Assembly (NCBI RefSeq): GCF_014645815.1
Contig: NZ_BMML01000038.1
Span: forward strand, 1-64,000
From: Streptomyces fuscichromogenes
Lineage (GTDB): Bacteria > Actinomycetota > Actinomycetes > Streptomycetales > Streptomycetaceae
Length of the DNA stretch: 64,000 bases
Reading direction: 5' to 3'
Below, one piece after another: positions 44,275 to 51,877 of the stretch (position 1 is its first letter; every line of letters begins with the position of its first letter). The position numbers and the translations under genes were made by a program. A model generated the notes under the pieces. That model had not been told where the DNA came from. It did no database searches and saw nothing but the letters and a program-made list of their open reading frames with translations.

Positions 44275-44303
44275 AACCTATGACCCTTACTTTCCGCTGT
44301 CAA
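44275..44303 (-). promoter_or_regulatory. Consensus vegetative promoter of the GH27-GH95-esterase unit
   Basis: On the minus strand: TTGACA (44303-44298), 17-nt spacer, TAGGTT (44280-44275). Both boxes and the spacing match the HrdB-type consensus. The spacer holds GGAAAGTAA, also found in front of the ROK regulator gene. Confidence 0.7.
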
Positions 44304-44388
44304 TAAAAGAAACAGGAATCACCTGAAGATTCTCTGTGAGGCTGTTGAGCCCTCACATGACGGACGGGGCGCGGGCGTTGCCGCCGGA

Positions 44389-46575
44389 TCAGACCGGCAT
44401 GACCCTCCGGAGTTCCAGCAGCAGGGCCTGCCCGGGGTTGAGGTTCGGCAGCGGCAGACCGGCGATCGTGAGCACGGAGCCGGGCAGGACCAGCCGGTCG
44501 TCGAGGGCCGCGGCCGGCCAGGCGGGCCCCGCCACCTGGTGGAAGGACGGCAGGCCCAGCTCGGTGCGCACCCGTACCCGGTAGGCGGCCTCGGCAGCGA
44601 GGCCGGGCAGCCGCACGCGCCCGTACTGGCCCTCGGGGGACGTCGCGGGCCGGGCCCAGCAGTAGAGCGCGGCCGAACCGTCGTACGCCACGACCCCGTG
44701 CAGCAGCGTCGACTCGTCGGCGAGGTCGGCCCGGACCGTGCGGCCGCCGTGCAGCAGCGGGCGCAGCTCGCGGTGGAGCGCGGTCCAGGCGGTGAGGCGG
44801 GCGAGTTCCTCCGGCGGGCAGCGGGTGAGGTCCTGTTCGATGCCGGCGTGCCCGAACAGCGCCGTGGCCAGCCGCAGCGGGTCGGCGCCGACCCGCTCGG
44901 TGGTGTGGCTGGTGCGCGGGCCCACATGGGTGCCGACCAGTTCGGGGGGCACCAGCAGCCCGGTCCAGCGCTGGATGGCCTGGCGTTCCACCGGGTCGTT
45001 GCAGTCCGAGGCCCAGACCCGGTCGGTGCGCTCCAGGATGCCCAGGTCGACCCGGCCGCCGCCGGCGGCGCAGCTCTCGATCTCCAGCGCGGGGTGCCGC
45101 TCCCGCAGGGCGTCGACCAGCCGGTAGAGCGCCACCACCTGGGCGTGTGCCACGGGACGGTCGGTGGTGCCGTGCACGCTCTCGTGGAGTTCCCGGTTGT
45201 GGTCCCACTTGAGGTAGGCGATGCCGTACTTCTCCACCAGGTCGTCCAGCGAGTCCAGCAGGTACGGCCAGGCGTCGGAGTTGGCGAGGTCGAGCACGTG
45301 CTGGTGGCGGGCGGGCGGGCCGACCCCGCGGGCCGGGCCGAGCACCCAGTCGGGATGCTCGCGGGCCAGGTCGGAGTCCAGGTTGACCATCTCCGGCTCC
45401 ACCCACAGCCCGAACTCCATGCCGAGCGCGCGCACCTGGTCGACCAGCGGGGTCAGCCCCTCGGGCCACACCACGGGGTCGACGGTCCAGTCCCCGAGCC
45501 CGGCGTCGTCCGACCGACGGCCCCGGAACCAGCCGTCGTCCAGCACGAACCGTTCGACGCCGACCTCGGCGGCCCGGTCGGCCAGCCGCAGCAGCCGGTC
45601 CAGGTCGTGGTCGAAGTAGACCGCCTCCCAGCTGTTGAGGATCACCGGACGGGGGCCGCGCGGATGGACGGGGCGGGCCCGCACCAGGGTGTGGAAACGG
45701 TCGGCGAGACCGTCCAGGCCCTGGTCGGACCAGGCGAAGTGGCAGACCGGGGAGGTGTACGACTCGCCGGGCGCGAGCCGGATCTCACCCGCCCGCAGGA
45801 GTTCGCCGCCGCCGAGCACCCCGGCATGGGTGCCCGCGCCCTCCGGCAGCTGTTCGGCCAGATACCGCTGGTCGCCGCTCCAGGCCACGTGCACGGCCCA
45901 GACCTCGCCGGCGCGGAAGCCGAATCCGGGCACGCCGACCGCCATGAGGTACGGCGAGTCCAGGCCGGGCTTGCCGCGCCGGACCTCGCGGCTGTGGGTC
46001 CCGAAGCCCAGCGGCCGCCGCTGGGGCGAGCGCTCCCGGCTCCACTTCCCGGTGAAGTCGAGGATCTCCGCGGCCCGCCGGGGCAACGGCAGCAGGGTGG
46101 TGACCTGCGCCAGGTCGTACGGCGCCGAGTCGGCGTCGGGGCGGCGGGTGAGCTCGGTCCGCACCCCGAGCACGCCCGAGGGCTCCAGCCGGTAGGTGAC
46201 GGTGGCGTCGAGTCCGGCGCCGGGGTCGGTGAGGTGCAGGGACAACTCCCCGCCCGCCGCGGCCGGGTGGTACGAGCTGCCGGTCAGGCTCAGCCGGGGC
46301 GCGGTGAAGGCACCGGCGAGACGGCCCTCGTGGGCCGGGGTGCCGGACCAGCCGTCGGCCTCGGTGGGCCAGACGGTGAACCGGCGCGGGATGTCGACGG
46401 AGTTGTTGAGCACGGCGGGTTCACCGGTCAGGGCGAGCGCGGCCAGGGCGTCCTGCGACAGGTCGCCGAGGTCGGTACCCCAGTGCAGGATCTTGGGCAC
46501 CGGTTCGGTGAGTTCCACCACGAGAGCGGTGCCCGCCGCGCACAGGCCGTGGATCCGCGCCGTGCTGTCGGACAT
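44389..46575 (-). CDS. GH36 alpha-galactosidase
   Basis: A 728-residue cytoplasmic enzyme without a signal peptide. The N-terminal beta-supersandwich precedes a barrel with VILNSWEAVYFDHD, RFVLDDGWFRGRRSDDAGLGDW, GLWVEPEMVN, the nucleophile motif YLKWDHNRE and the acid/base motif SDCNDPVERQ. It hydrolyses terminal alpha-galactosyl groups from imported oligosaccharides such as melibiose or raffinose. AAAGGA is 6 nt before the ATG at 46575. Upstream on the same strand lie a strong hairpin and the remnant of a sugar-binding protein gene, so its original promoter region has been disturbed. Confidence 0.93.
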   Translation of the reverse strand: MSDSTARIHGLCAAGTALVVELTEPVPKILHWGTDLGDLSQDALAALALTGEPAVLNNSVDIPRRFTVWPTEADGWSGTPAHEGRLAGAFTAPRLSLTGSSYHPAAAGGELSLHLTDPGAGLDATVTYRLEPSGVLGVRTELTRRPDADSAPYDLAQVTTLLPLPRRAAEILDFTGKWSRERSPQRRPLGFGTHSREVRRGKPGLDSPYLMAVGVPGFGFRAGEVWAVHVAWSGDQRYLAEQLPEGAGTHAGVLGGGELLRAGEIRLAPGESYTSPVCHFAWSDQGLDGLADRFHTLVRARPVHPRGPRPVILNSWEAVYFDHDLDRLLRLADRAAEVGVERFVLDDGWFRGRRSDDAGLGDWTVDPVVWPEGLTPLVDQVRALGMEFGLWVEPEMVNLDSDLAREHPDWVLGPARGVGPPARHQHVLDLANSDAWPYLLDSLDDLVEKYGIAYLKWDHNRELHESVHGTTDRPVAHAQVVALYRLVDALRERHPALEIESCAAGGGRVDLGILERTDRVWASDCNDPVERQAIQRWTGLLVPPELVGTHVGPRTSHTTERVGADPLRLATALFGHAGIEQDLTRCPPEELARLTAWTALHRELRPLLHGGRTVRADLADESTLLHGVVAYDGSAALYCWARPATSPEGQYGRVRLPGLAAEAAYRVRVRTELGLPSFHQVAGPAWPAAALDDRLVLPGSVLTIAGLPLPNLNPGQALLLELRRVMPV

Positions 46576-46601
46576 GCAGAGTCCTTTCGGATCGCCCGGC
46601 C

Positions 46602-46640
46602 CCGCCGGACGGGCCCGGTTCACGCGGGCCCGTCCGGCGG
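46602..46640 (-). terminator. Perfect 16-bp hairpin after the sugar-binding protein gene
   Basis: Arms 46602-46617 and 46625-46640 are perfectly complementary over 16 bp (CCGCCGGACGGGCCCG on one side), with a 7-nt loop. It starts 28 nt past the stop of the truncated binding-protein gene and ends 27 nt before the GH36 start. Hairpins here often limit read-through from a highly expressed binding-protein gene or protect its mRNA 3' end. No T-run. Confidence 0.75.
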
Positions 46641-46667
46641 CCGGACGGGGGTCGTGCGGGGGCAGGG

Positions 46668-46976
46668 TCACTTCTTGGCGAGCAGCTGCTTGCTCTGGTT
46701 CTGCATCTCCGTGAAGACGGAGTCGTTCTTCTGGCCGGCGAAGTAGGCCTGGAACAGCGGCTGGAGCGCGTCCTGGAGGGCGGCGCCGTTGCCGTAGACC
46801 GGGGACGGGCAGAGGACCTTGTCCTTGATCATGTCCGTGAAGACGGACAGGTCCACGCCCGTCCTGGCCAGTGCCTTGGCCGAGGCGTCCATGGCGGCCG
46901 GGATCGACGGGAAGAAGGTACCGGTCAGGGAGGCCTTGGACTGGCAGGCCTCGCTGCCCATGTAGGAGACCCAGTG
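46668..46976 (-). pseudogene. C-terminal remnant of a sugar ABC-transporter substrate-binding protein
   Basis: About 100 residues, from WVSYMGSEACQSKASLTGTF to NQSKQLLAKK, match the C-terminal end of extracellular sugar-binding proteins (family 1). Homologous sequence stops at about 46976, where the IS110 element begins; the codons before it no longer fit the family. The other two thirds, including the signal peptide, are not found on the far side of the insertion. The gene is therefore broken and also deleted. With no permease genes visible, this uptake system is lost or must be supplied from elsewhere. Confidence 0.8.
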
Positions 46977-46982
46977 ATGATT

Positions 46983-47178
46983 GCGGTGGCACCGCTCGGA
47001 GGCCTGACTCAAGGACTCACTGGCGCTTCGGCTGTCTGTCAAGAGAACCGTCGGCCTGCCGGGCGGTGCCACCGCGCGCGTGCCGGTCAGGCGTCCGTGA
47101 CCTTGCAGGAGCCCGGCCAAAGGTCCCATCACTGTCTTGTCCGTTCGCCCGACCGACGCGTGCCCTCCCTGACGCGTC
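46983..47178 (+). ncRNA. Candidate IS110 bridge RNA region
   Basis: The 5' noncoding end folds strongly. Segment 46983-47004 pairs with 47053-47075 over 22 base pairs with one bulged G and one G-U; its outer 13 bp are perfect (GCGGTGGCACCGC with GCGGTGCCACCGC). This closes a 48-nt loop. Two smaller hairpins follow: GGTCA/TGACC (47085-47102) and GACGCG/CGCGTC (47155-47178). Known IS110-group bridge RNAs lie here, on the transposase strand, with internal loops that pair to target and donor DNA. The exact ends and guide segments are not resolved. Confidence 0.5.
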
Positions 47179-47202
47179 GCACGGAAGGACAGCACGTCCA
47201 GC

Positions 47203-48270
47203 ATGGCAGCAGACGAGACAGCGGTCATCGGCGGGATCGACACCCACACCGACCTGCACCAGGCGGCCGTGATCGACACCGTGGGCCGGCACCTGGCCAC
47301 CGAGCCGTTCCCAACCGGTCCCGCCGGCTATGAGCAGCTGCTCGACCGGCTGCGTTCACATGGCGAGGTTCTGGCGGTGGGCATCGAGGGCACAGGCGCC
47401 TACGGGGCCGAGCCCGCCCGTTTCCTGACCGCACGGGGTGTCACCGTCATCGAGGTCGACCGCCCCGACCGCAAGGCTCGGCGAGACAACGGCAAGTCCG
47501 ACCCGGTGGACGCCTACGCCGCCGCGACCGCCGTGCTGTCCGGCCGGGCCTCGGGCATCCCGAAGACCCGTAACGGGATCGTGGAGGCCATCCGCACCCT
47601 GCGGGTGGCCCGCAGTTCGGCCGTCAAGGCCCGCACCCAGACCATCAACCAGATCCGCACGCTCATCATCACCGCCCCGGCCGTGGTCCGCGAGAAGCTG
47701 CGCGGTCTGGCCACCGGCGACCTCATCGACACGCTGGACCGGTCGCGGCCCGCGGGCGACCTCGCGGATCCGGACTGCGCGGTCAGGGTGACGCTGCGGC
47801 GACTCGCCCGCCGCTGCCGGCGGCTGCAAGAGGAGACAGCCGAAGCGGACGCGGACCTCGCACCGCTGGTCACCCGGGCCGCACCGCAGCTGATTGCCCT
47901 GCCCGGCATCGGCCCCCAGAGCGCGGGCCAGCTGCTGACCACCGCCGGCGACAACCCCGAACGCCTGCGCTCAGAAGCATCCTTCGCCCACCTGTGCGGC
48001 GCCGCCCCACTACCGGCCTCCTCCGGCCGAACCCACCGGCACCGCCTCAACCGGGGAGGCGACCGACAGGCCAACCGCGCCCTGCACACCATCGTGCTGG
48101 TCCGCATGCGCCACGACCAGCGCACCCAGGAGTACGTCACCCGACGCACCGCCGAAGGCATGACCAAGAAAGACATCATGCGCTGCCTGAAACGATTCGT
48201 CGCCCGAGAGGTCTACCGGCACCTGCCCCGCCATCGCATCACCGCCGAACAGCTCTTCAAAGCTGCTTGA
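47203..48270 (+). CDS. IS110-family transposase (DEDD recombinase)
   Basis: A 355-residue protein. The N-terminal RuvC-like domain has Asp13 (GGIDTHTD), Glu62 (VGIEGTGAYG), Asp100 and Asp103 (KSDPVDAYA), the DEDD set. A coiled middle part is followed by the Transposase_20 domain with LIALPGIGPQSAGQLL and FAHLCGAAPLPASSG, whose serine is the second catalytic residue of this family. It appears full length and intact. IS110 enzymes use an RNA guide from the element to recombine donor and target. ATG 47203 has GGAAGGA about 13 nt upstream. Confidence 0.95.
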   Translation: MAADETAVIGGIDTHTDLHQAAVIDTVGRHLATEPFPTGPAGYEQLLDRLRSHGEVLAVGIEGTGAYGAEPARFLTARGVTVIEVDRPDRKARRDNGKSDPVDAYAAATAVLSGRASGIPKTRNGIVEAIRTLRVARSSAVKARTQTINQIRTLIITAPAVVREKLRGLATGDLIDTLDRSRPAGDLADPDCAVRVTLRRLARRCRRLQEETAEADADLAPLVTRAAPQLIALPGIGPQSAGQLLTTAGDNPERLRSEASFAHLCGAAPLPASSGRTHRHRLNRGGDRQANRALHTIVLVRMRHDQRTQEYVTRRTAEGMTKKDIMRCLKRFVAREVYRHLPRHRITAEQLFKAA

Positions 48271-48295
48271 CGATCTATAGGAGCTTCTCCCGCTC

Positions 48296-48523
48296 AGTCT
48301 CCAGGAACGGTTCGCTGGGACCAACGGGCGCGTGGGGGCCACGCTCCTCACCGGTACCGGACCGTCCCGTCCGCCCCGACGAGGAGTGCGGCGAATGTAG
48401 GCGCACTTTCCTTCCAACGTAAACATAGTCTACCGAGCGGAGAACTCCGACCTTTGGGGAAGTCGCGCAGAGGTTTCGGCCAGCCATCACGGAATGACCT
48501 GCGGTTTTCCGGCCAAGAGACCG
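48296..48523. other. Junction region between the IS and the ROK promoter
   Basis: About 230 bp with no convincing gene and lower GC than its surroundings around 48395-48545. It should be the leader of the lost leftward transporter operon, since a leftward promoter-like signal begins at 48551. A short open stretch on the minus strand (GPHAPVGPSEPFLETEREKL) stops at the IS edge; it may be a fragment of another gene or chance. Confidence 0.4.
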
Positions 48524-48551
48524 GACGTATGACCCTTGATTTACTTTCCAA
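48524..48551 (-). promoter_or_regulatory. Leftward promoter left over from the lost transporter operon
   Basis: On the minus strand TTGGAA (48551-48546), 16-nt spacer, TACGTC (48529-48524). The plus-strand text ATGACCC...TTACTTTCC here (48529-48549) is shared with the GH27 promoter (44280-44295), apart from a 5-nt insertion. This suggests the same regulator once controlled both promoters. Confidence 0.45.
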
Positions 48552-48558
48552 TGGAAAG
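48544..48558. promoter_or_regulatory. ROK operator candidate
   Basis: CTTTCC-AAT-GGAAAG, a perfect dyad 13 nt before the ROK start codon, embedded in the longer TTTACTTTCCAATGGAAAGG. The half site TTACTTTCC recurs in the GH27 promoter spacer (44287-44295). Autoregulation and control of the hydrolase operon by the ROK protein is a reasonable inference. Confidence 0.55.
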
Positions 48559-48571
48559 GTAACGTCGCCCC

Positions 48572-49726
48572 ATGACCCTCGCCGACCAGCCACCCGCGGC
48601 CGCACTCGTCTTCCAGACCCTGCTCCAGCACGGTCCGCTGAGCCGCGCGGAGCTCGGGCGGCGGACCGGGCTGACCCCGGGTGCCGTCACCAAGGCCGCC
48701 GCCTCGCTGATGGCCGACGCCTGGATCGCCGAAGGCGGCCGGCCCAGCACGGAACGGACGAACGGCCGCCCGGCGACCCTCGTCGCGGTACGGCCGGAAC
48801 GCGCGCTGTTCGCCGGCGTGAAGGTCACCGGGGAGGAACTCATCGGTGTACTGGCCGACCTGACCGCCAAGCCGCTGGCCTCCCATCGGGTGGCGCTGGA
48901 CTCGCGGGACGTGGGCTCCGTGGTGCTGGCCGTCGCCCGGCTGGTGGAGCGGCTGCGGGTGACCGCGGACCTGCCGGGCGAGGACGCCCTGCACGGCATC
49001 GGGGTCACCATCTCGGGTGACGTGGACAGCAGGCTGGGCACGGTCCAGTACTCACCCTTCCTCGACTGGCGCCGGGTACCGCTCGCGCAGTTGGTCGAGG
49101 AGGCCACCGGGACACCCACGGTCATCGAGAACGACGTGCGCGCCCTGACCGTGGCCGAGCAGTGGTTCGGGGCCGGCGTCGGCGTGTCGATCTTCGCCCT
49201 GGTCACGGTCGGCGCGGGCATCGGCGCCGGACTCTCCATCGGCGGCCGGGTGGTCTCCGGTGCGCACGGCGTGGCGGGTGAGATCGGGCATCTGCCGGTG
49301 AGCGGCGTCGAACGGATCTGCACCTGCGGCAACACCGGTTGCGTCGAGGCGGTCGCGTCCACCCACGCGATCGCCGAGCAGGCCCGGCAGGCGACCGGGG
49401 ACCCGAAGCTGACCATGGACGACGCGGTACGCCTCGCCCACGCCGGGGATCCCACCGTGCGTGCGGTGTTCGCCCGCGCCGGGCACGCCGTGGGCCTGGC
49501 CCTGGCCTGTGTCGCCAACCTCATCGGACCGGAGCGGATCATCATCTCCGGCGAGGGCGTGGCCTCCTACGACCTGTTCGCCGACCACATCCGGCAGGCG
49601 TTCCTGGATCACGCGTTCGGTGCCGCGGTGGACTGCGACCTCCTGGTCCGTCCGCTGCCGTTCGAGGAGTGGGCGCGCGGTGGCGCGGCGGTCGCGGCCC
49701 AGCGCGTGTTCGCTCCCACGAAGTAG
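48572..49726 (+). CDS. ROK-family transcriptional regulator
   Basis: A 384-residue ROK protein with an N-terminal winged HTH (LLQHGPLSRAELGRRTGLTPGAVTKAAASLM) and a sugar-kinase-like domain: the ATP/sugar motif GVTISGDVD, VGAGIGAGLSIGG, GEIGHLPV and the zinc motif CTCGNTGCVEAVAS. The HTH makes it a repressor of the NagC/XylR kind rather than a glucokinase. The ATG at 48572 is 13 nt after its likely operator. It is divergent from the remains of the transporter operon and probably senses the sugar released by the GH36/GH27/GH95 enzymes. Confidence 0.9.
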   Translation: MTLADQPPAAALVFQTLLQHGPLSRAELGRRTGLTPGAVTKAAASLMADAWIAEGGRPSTERTNGRPATLVAVRPERALFAGVKVTGEELIGVLADLTAKPLASHRVALDSRDVGSVVLAVARLVERLRVTADLPGEDALHGIGVTISGDVDSRLGTVQYSPFLDWRRVPLAQLVEEATGTPTVIENDVRALTVAEQWFGAGVGVSIFALVTVGAGIGAGLSIGGRVVSGAHGVAGEIGHLPVSGVERICTCGNTGCVEAVASTHAIAEQARQATGDPKLTMDDAVRLAHAGDPTVRAVFARAGHAVGLALACVANLIGPERIIISGEGVASYDLFADHIRQAFLDHAFGAAVDCDLLVRPLPFEEWARGGAAVAAQRVFAPTK

Positions 49727-49733
49727 CGCCGGT

Positions 49734-49765
49734 CCGGGTGCCCAGCCCCCCGGCAGGGCACCCGG
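49734..49765. terminator. Bidirectional hairpin terminator
   Basis: CCGGGTGCCC (49734-49743) pairs perfectly with GGGCACCCGG (49756-49765), loop 12 nt, in the gap between the convergent ROK and M4 peptidase genes. The stem can extend by one further A-T pair. No T-run. Confidence 0.7.
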
Positions 49766-49787
49766 ATCCGACGGCGTGTCGCTCTCG

Positions 49788-51569
49788 TCAGTGGCGGACG
49801 GCCGGCGTGTCGGCCTCGGTGACATCGACCGCGGCCCAGGCCTGGTCGACCGTGCGGTACTCGACACCGCTCGCACCGTAGAGGTCCGCGGCCGCCTTCA
49901 GCGTCGCGGTCCGCGCGTCGTGGAAGTCGGTCGAGGAGACCATGTACCGGGTCAGGGCGCGGTAGAAGATCGCCGTGGCCTTGGCGCGGCCGATGCCGGT
50001 GACCGTGGACCCGTCGTAGGTCGGCGAGTCGTAGGTGGTGGCGCCGATCGTCTTGCGGCCGCTGCCCTCGGCGAGCAGGTAGAAGGCGTGCGAGGAGACG
50101 CCGGAGCCGGCGTGCACCTCGGCGTCGGCCACCTCGGGCGACCAGTAGTCGACGGTGCCCTCGAGGCGGTCGAGCGAGGGGTGGTCGAGGCGGCGCAGGA
50201 ACTTCTGGCGCAGCCCCAGCTTCTCGCCCAGCAGGTAGTTCGGCGGGTTCTTCGGGTTGTCGGCGAAGAACTCCACGCCGGATCCGAAGATGTCGGCCAG
50301 CGACTCGTTGAGCGCGCCCGGTTCGCCGAACTGGTTGCCGTCGCTGTCGACGTACGTCGGTTCGAGCTTGGCGGTGGCGTCCACCACGCCGTGGGTCAGC
50401 TCGTGGCCGGTGACGTCGAGGACGACCAGCGGCTTCTTGATCTCGTCGCCGTCCCCGTCGCCGTAGAGCATGCAGCCGCAGGCCGAGTCCCAGAAGGCGT
50501 TGCCGACCTTGTTGCCCCAGTGGACCATGGCACGGGCGGGCTTGGAGTTGTTCGCGATGCCCTTGCGGCCGAAGGTCTTCTTGTAGAAGTCCAGGGTCTC
50601 GGTGATGCCGTACTGGGCGTCGGCGGCGGCGCTGCCCCGGCTGGTGGTGGTGCCGTTGCCCCAGCTGTCGGTGGTGCTGGTGAACCTGGTGCCCTGGCCG
50701 AAGCTCTCGGTCTCCCTGCCCTTGGCGTCCCGGGTCTCGGTGCCGTAGCGGGTGGGGTCCTTGAGCAGGAAGCTCCTGCGGGCGGTCTGCGTGGTGGTGA
50801 GCGGGACCTTGCCCACGAAGAGGGACCTGCCAAAGCCGTGGGCGGTCGCCGGGTAGTGGGCGGCGGCCGAGACCGACGCGCCGGCGAGCGCCTGGGTCCG
50901 GGTGCCGGTGCCGGCGGCCGGGTCGAGGGTCTCGCCGCGGCGGCGCAGGGTGTCCAGCAGCTTCGGCGAGAGGAACTGGTCGCTGTCCGGCGTGTTGCTG
51001 CGTACCTTGCCGGTGAGGGCGTCGACGACGACCGTGCTGGAACCGTTCGCGCCGTCGACCGGCACCTGGTAGGCGAGGGCGGCGGCGCCGTCCCGGGCGT
51101 CCACCACGAGCCGGGCGGTGCCGGCGTCGCCGGCGGCGGCCGCTGCGGCCTTCTCCTCGGCCTGCCGGGCGGTCAGCCGCGCCTCGGTGGCGGCGGGCCT
51201 GACGGTGTGGTCGGCCGCGCGGGTGACGCCGGTGTAGGCCAACCGGTGGGAAAGATGGACCACGAGGTCACCGCCGAGTACCGGCATCCCCTGGTGGGTG
51301 CGGACGAAGCGGACGTGGCGGGCCCCTTCGGGGTCGATCATCACGTCCTGCGGCTGGAGTTCGTCGCCCGCGCCGACACCGGTCGCCGCGGCATGGGCGA
51401 AGGCGGCGGTCCGGGCCGCCGCCACCACCTGCGCGGCCGTCACGGCGGAGGCCGCGGCCGACTGTCGTTCCCCCGTCGCGGGACCGGCGAAGGCCGTACC
51501 GGCCAGGCCCGTGGCGGCTGTCGTCACGACGACGGCGACCGCCACGCTGCGTATGTGCGCGCTACGCAC
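49788..51569 (-). CDS. Secreted M4 (thermolysin-like) metallopeptidase
   Basis: A 593-residue preproenzyme. Signal peptide (VAVAVVVTTAATGLAGTAFA), then an FTP/PepSY propeptide (to about residue 220), then the mature domain with the zinc motif GHELTHGVVDA, third ligand in GALNESLADIFG and the C-terminal catalytic His in the AGSGVSSHAFYLLAEG region. Secreted by streptomycetes to digest protein and processed by self-cleavage. Starts at GTG 51569, GAAGGA 10 nt upstream. Confidence 0.94.
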   Translation of the reverse strand: MRSAHIRSVAVAVVVTTAATGLAGTAFAGPATGERQSAAASAVTAAQVVAAARTAAFAHAAATGVGAGDELQPQDVMIDPEGARHVRFVRTHQGMPVLGGDLVVHLSHRLAYTGVTRAADHTVRPAATEARLTARQAEEKAAAAAAGDAGTARLVVDARDGAAALAYQVPVDGANGSSTVVVDALTGKVRSNTPDSDQFLSPKLLDTLRRRGETLDPAAGTGTRTQALAGASVSAAAHYPATAHGFGRSLFVGKVPLTTTQTARRSFLLKDPTRYGTETRDAKGRETESFGQGTRFTSTTDSWGNGTTTSRGSAAADAQYGITETLDFYKKTFGRKGIANNSKPARAMVHWGNKVGNAFWDSACGCMLYGDGDGDEIKKPLVVLDVTGHELTHGVVDATAKLEPTYVDSDGNQFGEPGALNESLADIFGSGVEFFADNPKNPPNYLLGEKLGLRQKFLRRLDHPSLDRLEGTVDYWSPEVADAEVHAGSGVSSHAFYLLAEGSGRKTIGATTYDSPTYDGSTVTGIGRAKATAIFYRALTRYMVSSTDFHDARTATLKAAADLYGASGVEYRTVDQAWAAVDVTEADTPAVRH

Positions 51570-51695
51570 TGATCAGGGTTCCTTCGTTCGAAGGCGGCCG
51601 GGGTCACCAACCGCCTTGCGGCAGGGCGCTGTTGGGCGCCCAGGGGGCTGGTCGGGCCCCGGGCCGCAACCCTTCCGGACGAGTCATGTCCATGT

Positions 51696-51715
51696 AAAGC
51701 GAAATTCGTCGCTTT
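51696..51715. promoter_or_regulatory. Dyad AAAGCGA-N6-TCGCTTT in the M4/serine hydrolase gap
   Basis: Perfect 7-bp inverted repeat with a 6-nt centre in the AT-richest part of the 308-nt divergent gap, followed by TTCTTGCC. It could be an operator shared by the two divergent secreted-hydrolase genes, or a small hairpin. Confidence 0.45.
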
Positions 51716-51804
51716 TCTTGCCTTTCGTGGCAATACTTTGCGAATCCCCACCGCACGGTGATCAGGGAGTGACCAACTGTGCGTCGGCTGTGGAGATGTG
51801 ACGG

Positions 51805-51848
51805 GATGCGAGAGGGTTCCCTGAACCGGATGTGACTCATCTCGCATC
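51805..51848 (+). promoter_or_regulatory. Leader hairpin before the serine hydrolase gene
   Basis: GATGCGAGA (51805-51813) and TCTCGCATC (51840-51848) are perfect 9-bp arms around a 26-nt loop, ending 29 nt before the ATG at 51878. Placed in the 5' leader it may act on mRNA stability or translation, or be an operator. Confidence 0.45.
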
Positions 51849-51877
51849 GAAGGCAGCACGGAGAGGAGCACGTCCGC

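Larger units (their letters stand above)
46977..48295 (+). mobile_element. IS110-family insertion sequence
   Basis: A single-gene element of about 1.3 kb: a 5' noncoding region of about 225 nt, the transposase (47203-48270) and a short 3' end. Like other IS110 members it has no clear terminal inverted repeats or target duplication, so the ends (about 46977 and 48285-48300) are estimates from the break in the binding-protein gene and the position of the transposase. The long 5' noncoding part is typical of the IS110 group, where a bridge RNA is encoded. Confidence 0.8.

Noticed and set aside
48010..48426. Minus-strand frame reaching from the IS into the ROK leader
   Set aside because: It crosses the IS boundary and is mostly antisense to the transposase; only its last residues beyond the IS could be a gene fragment.
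38536..49726. Reading the glycosidase locus as a secondary-metabolite cluster
   Set aside because: No PKS, NRPS, terpene or RiPP genes; the content is glycoside hydrolases, an esterase and a ROK regulator.
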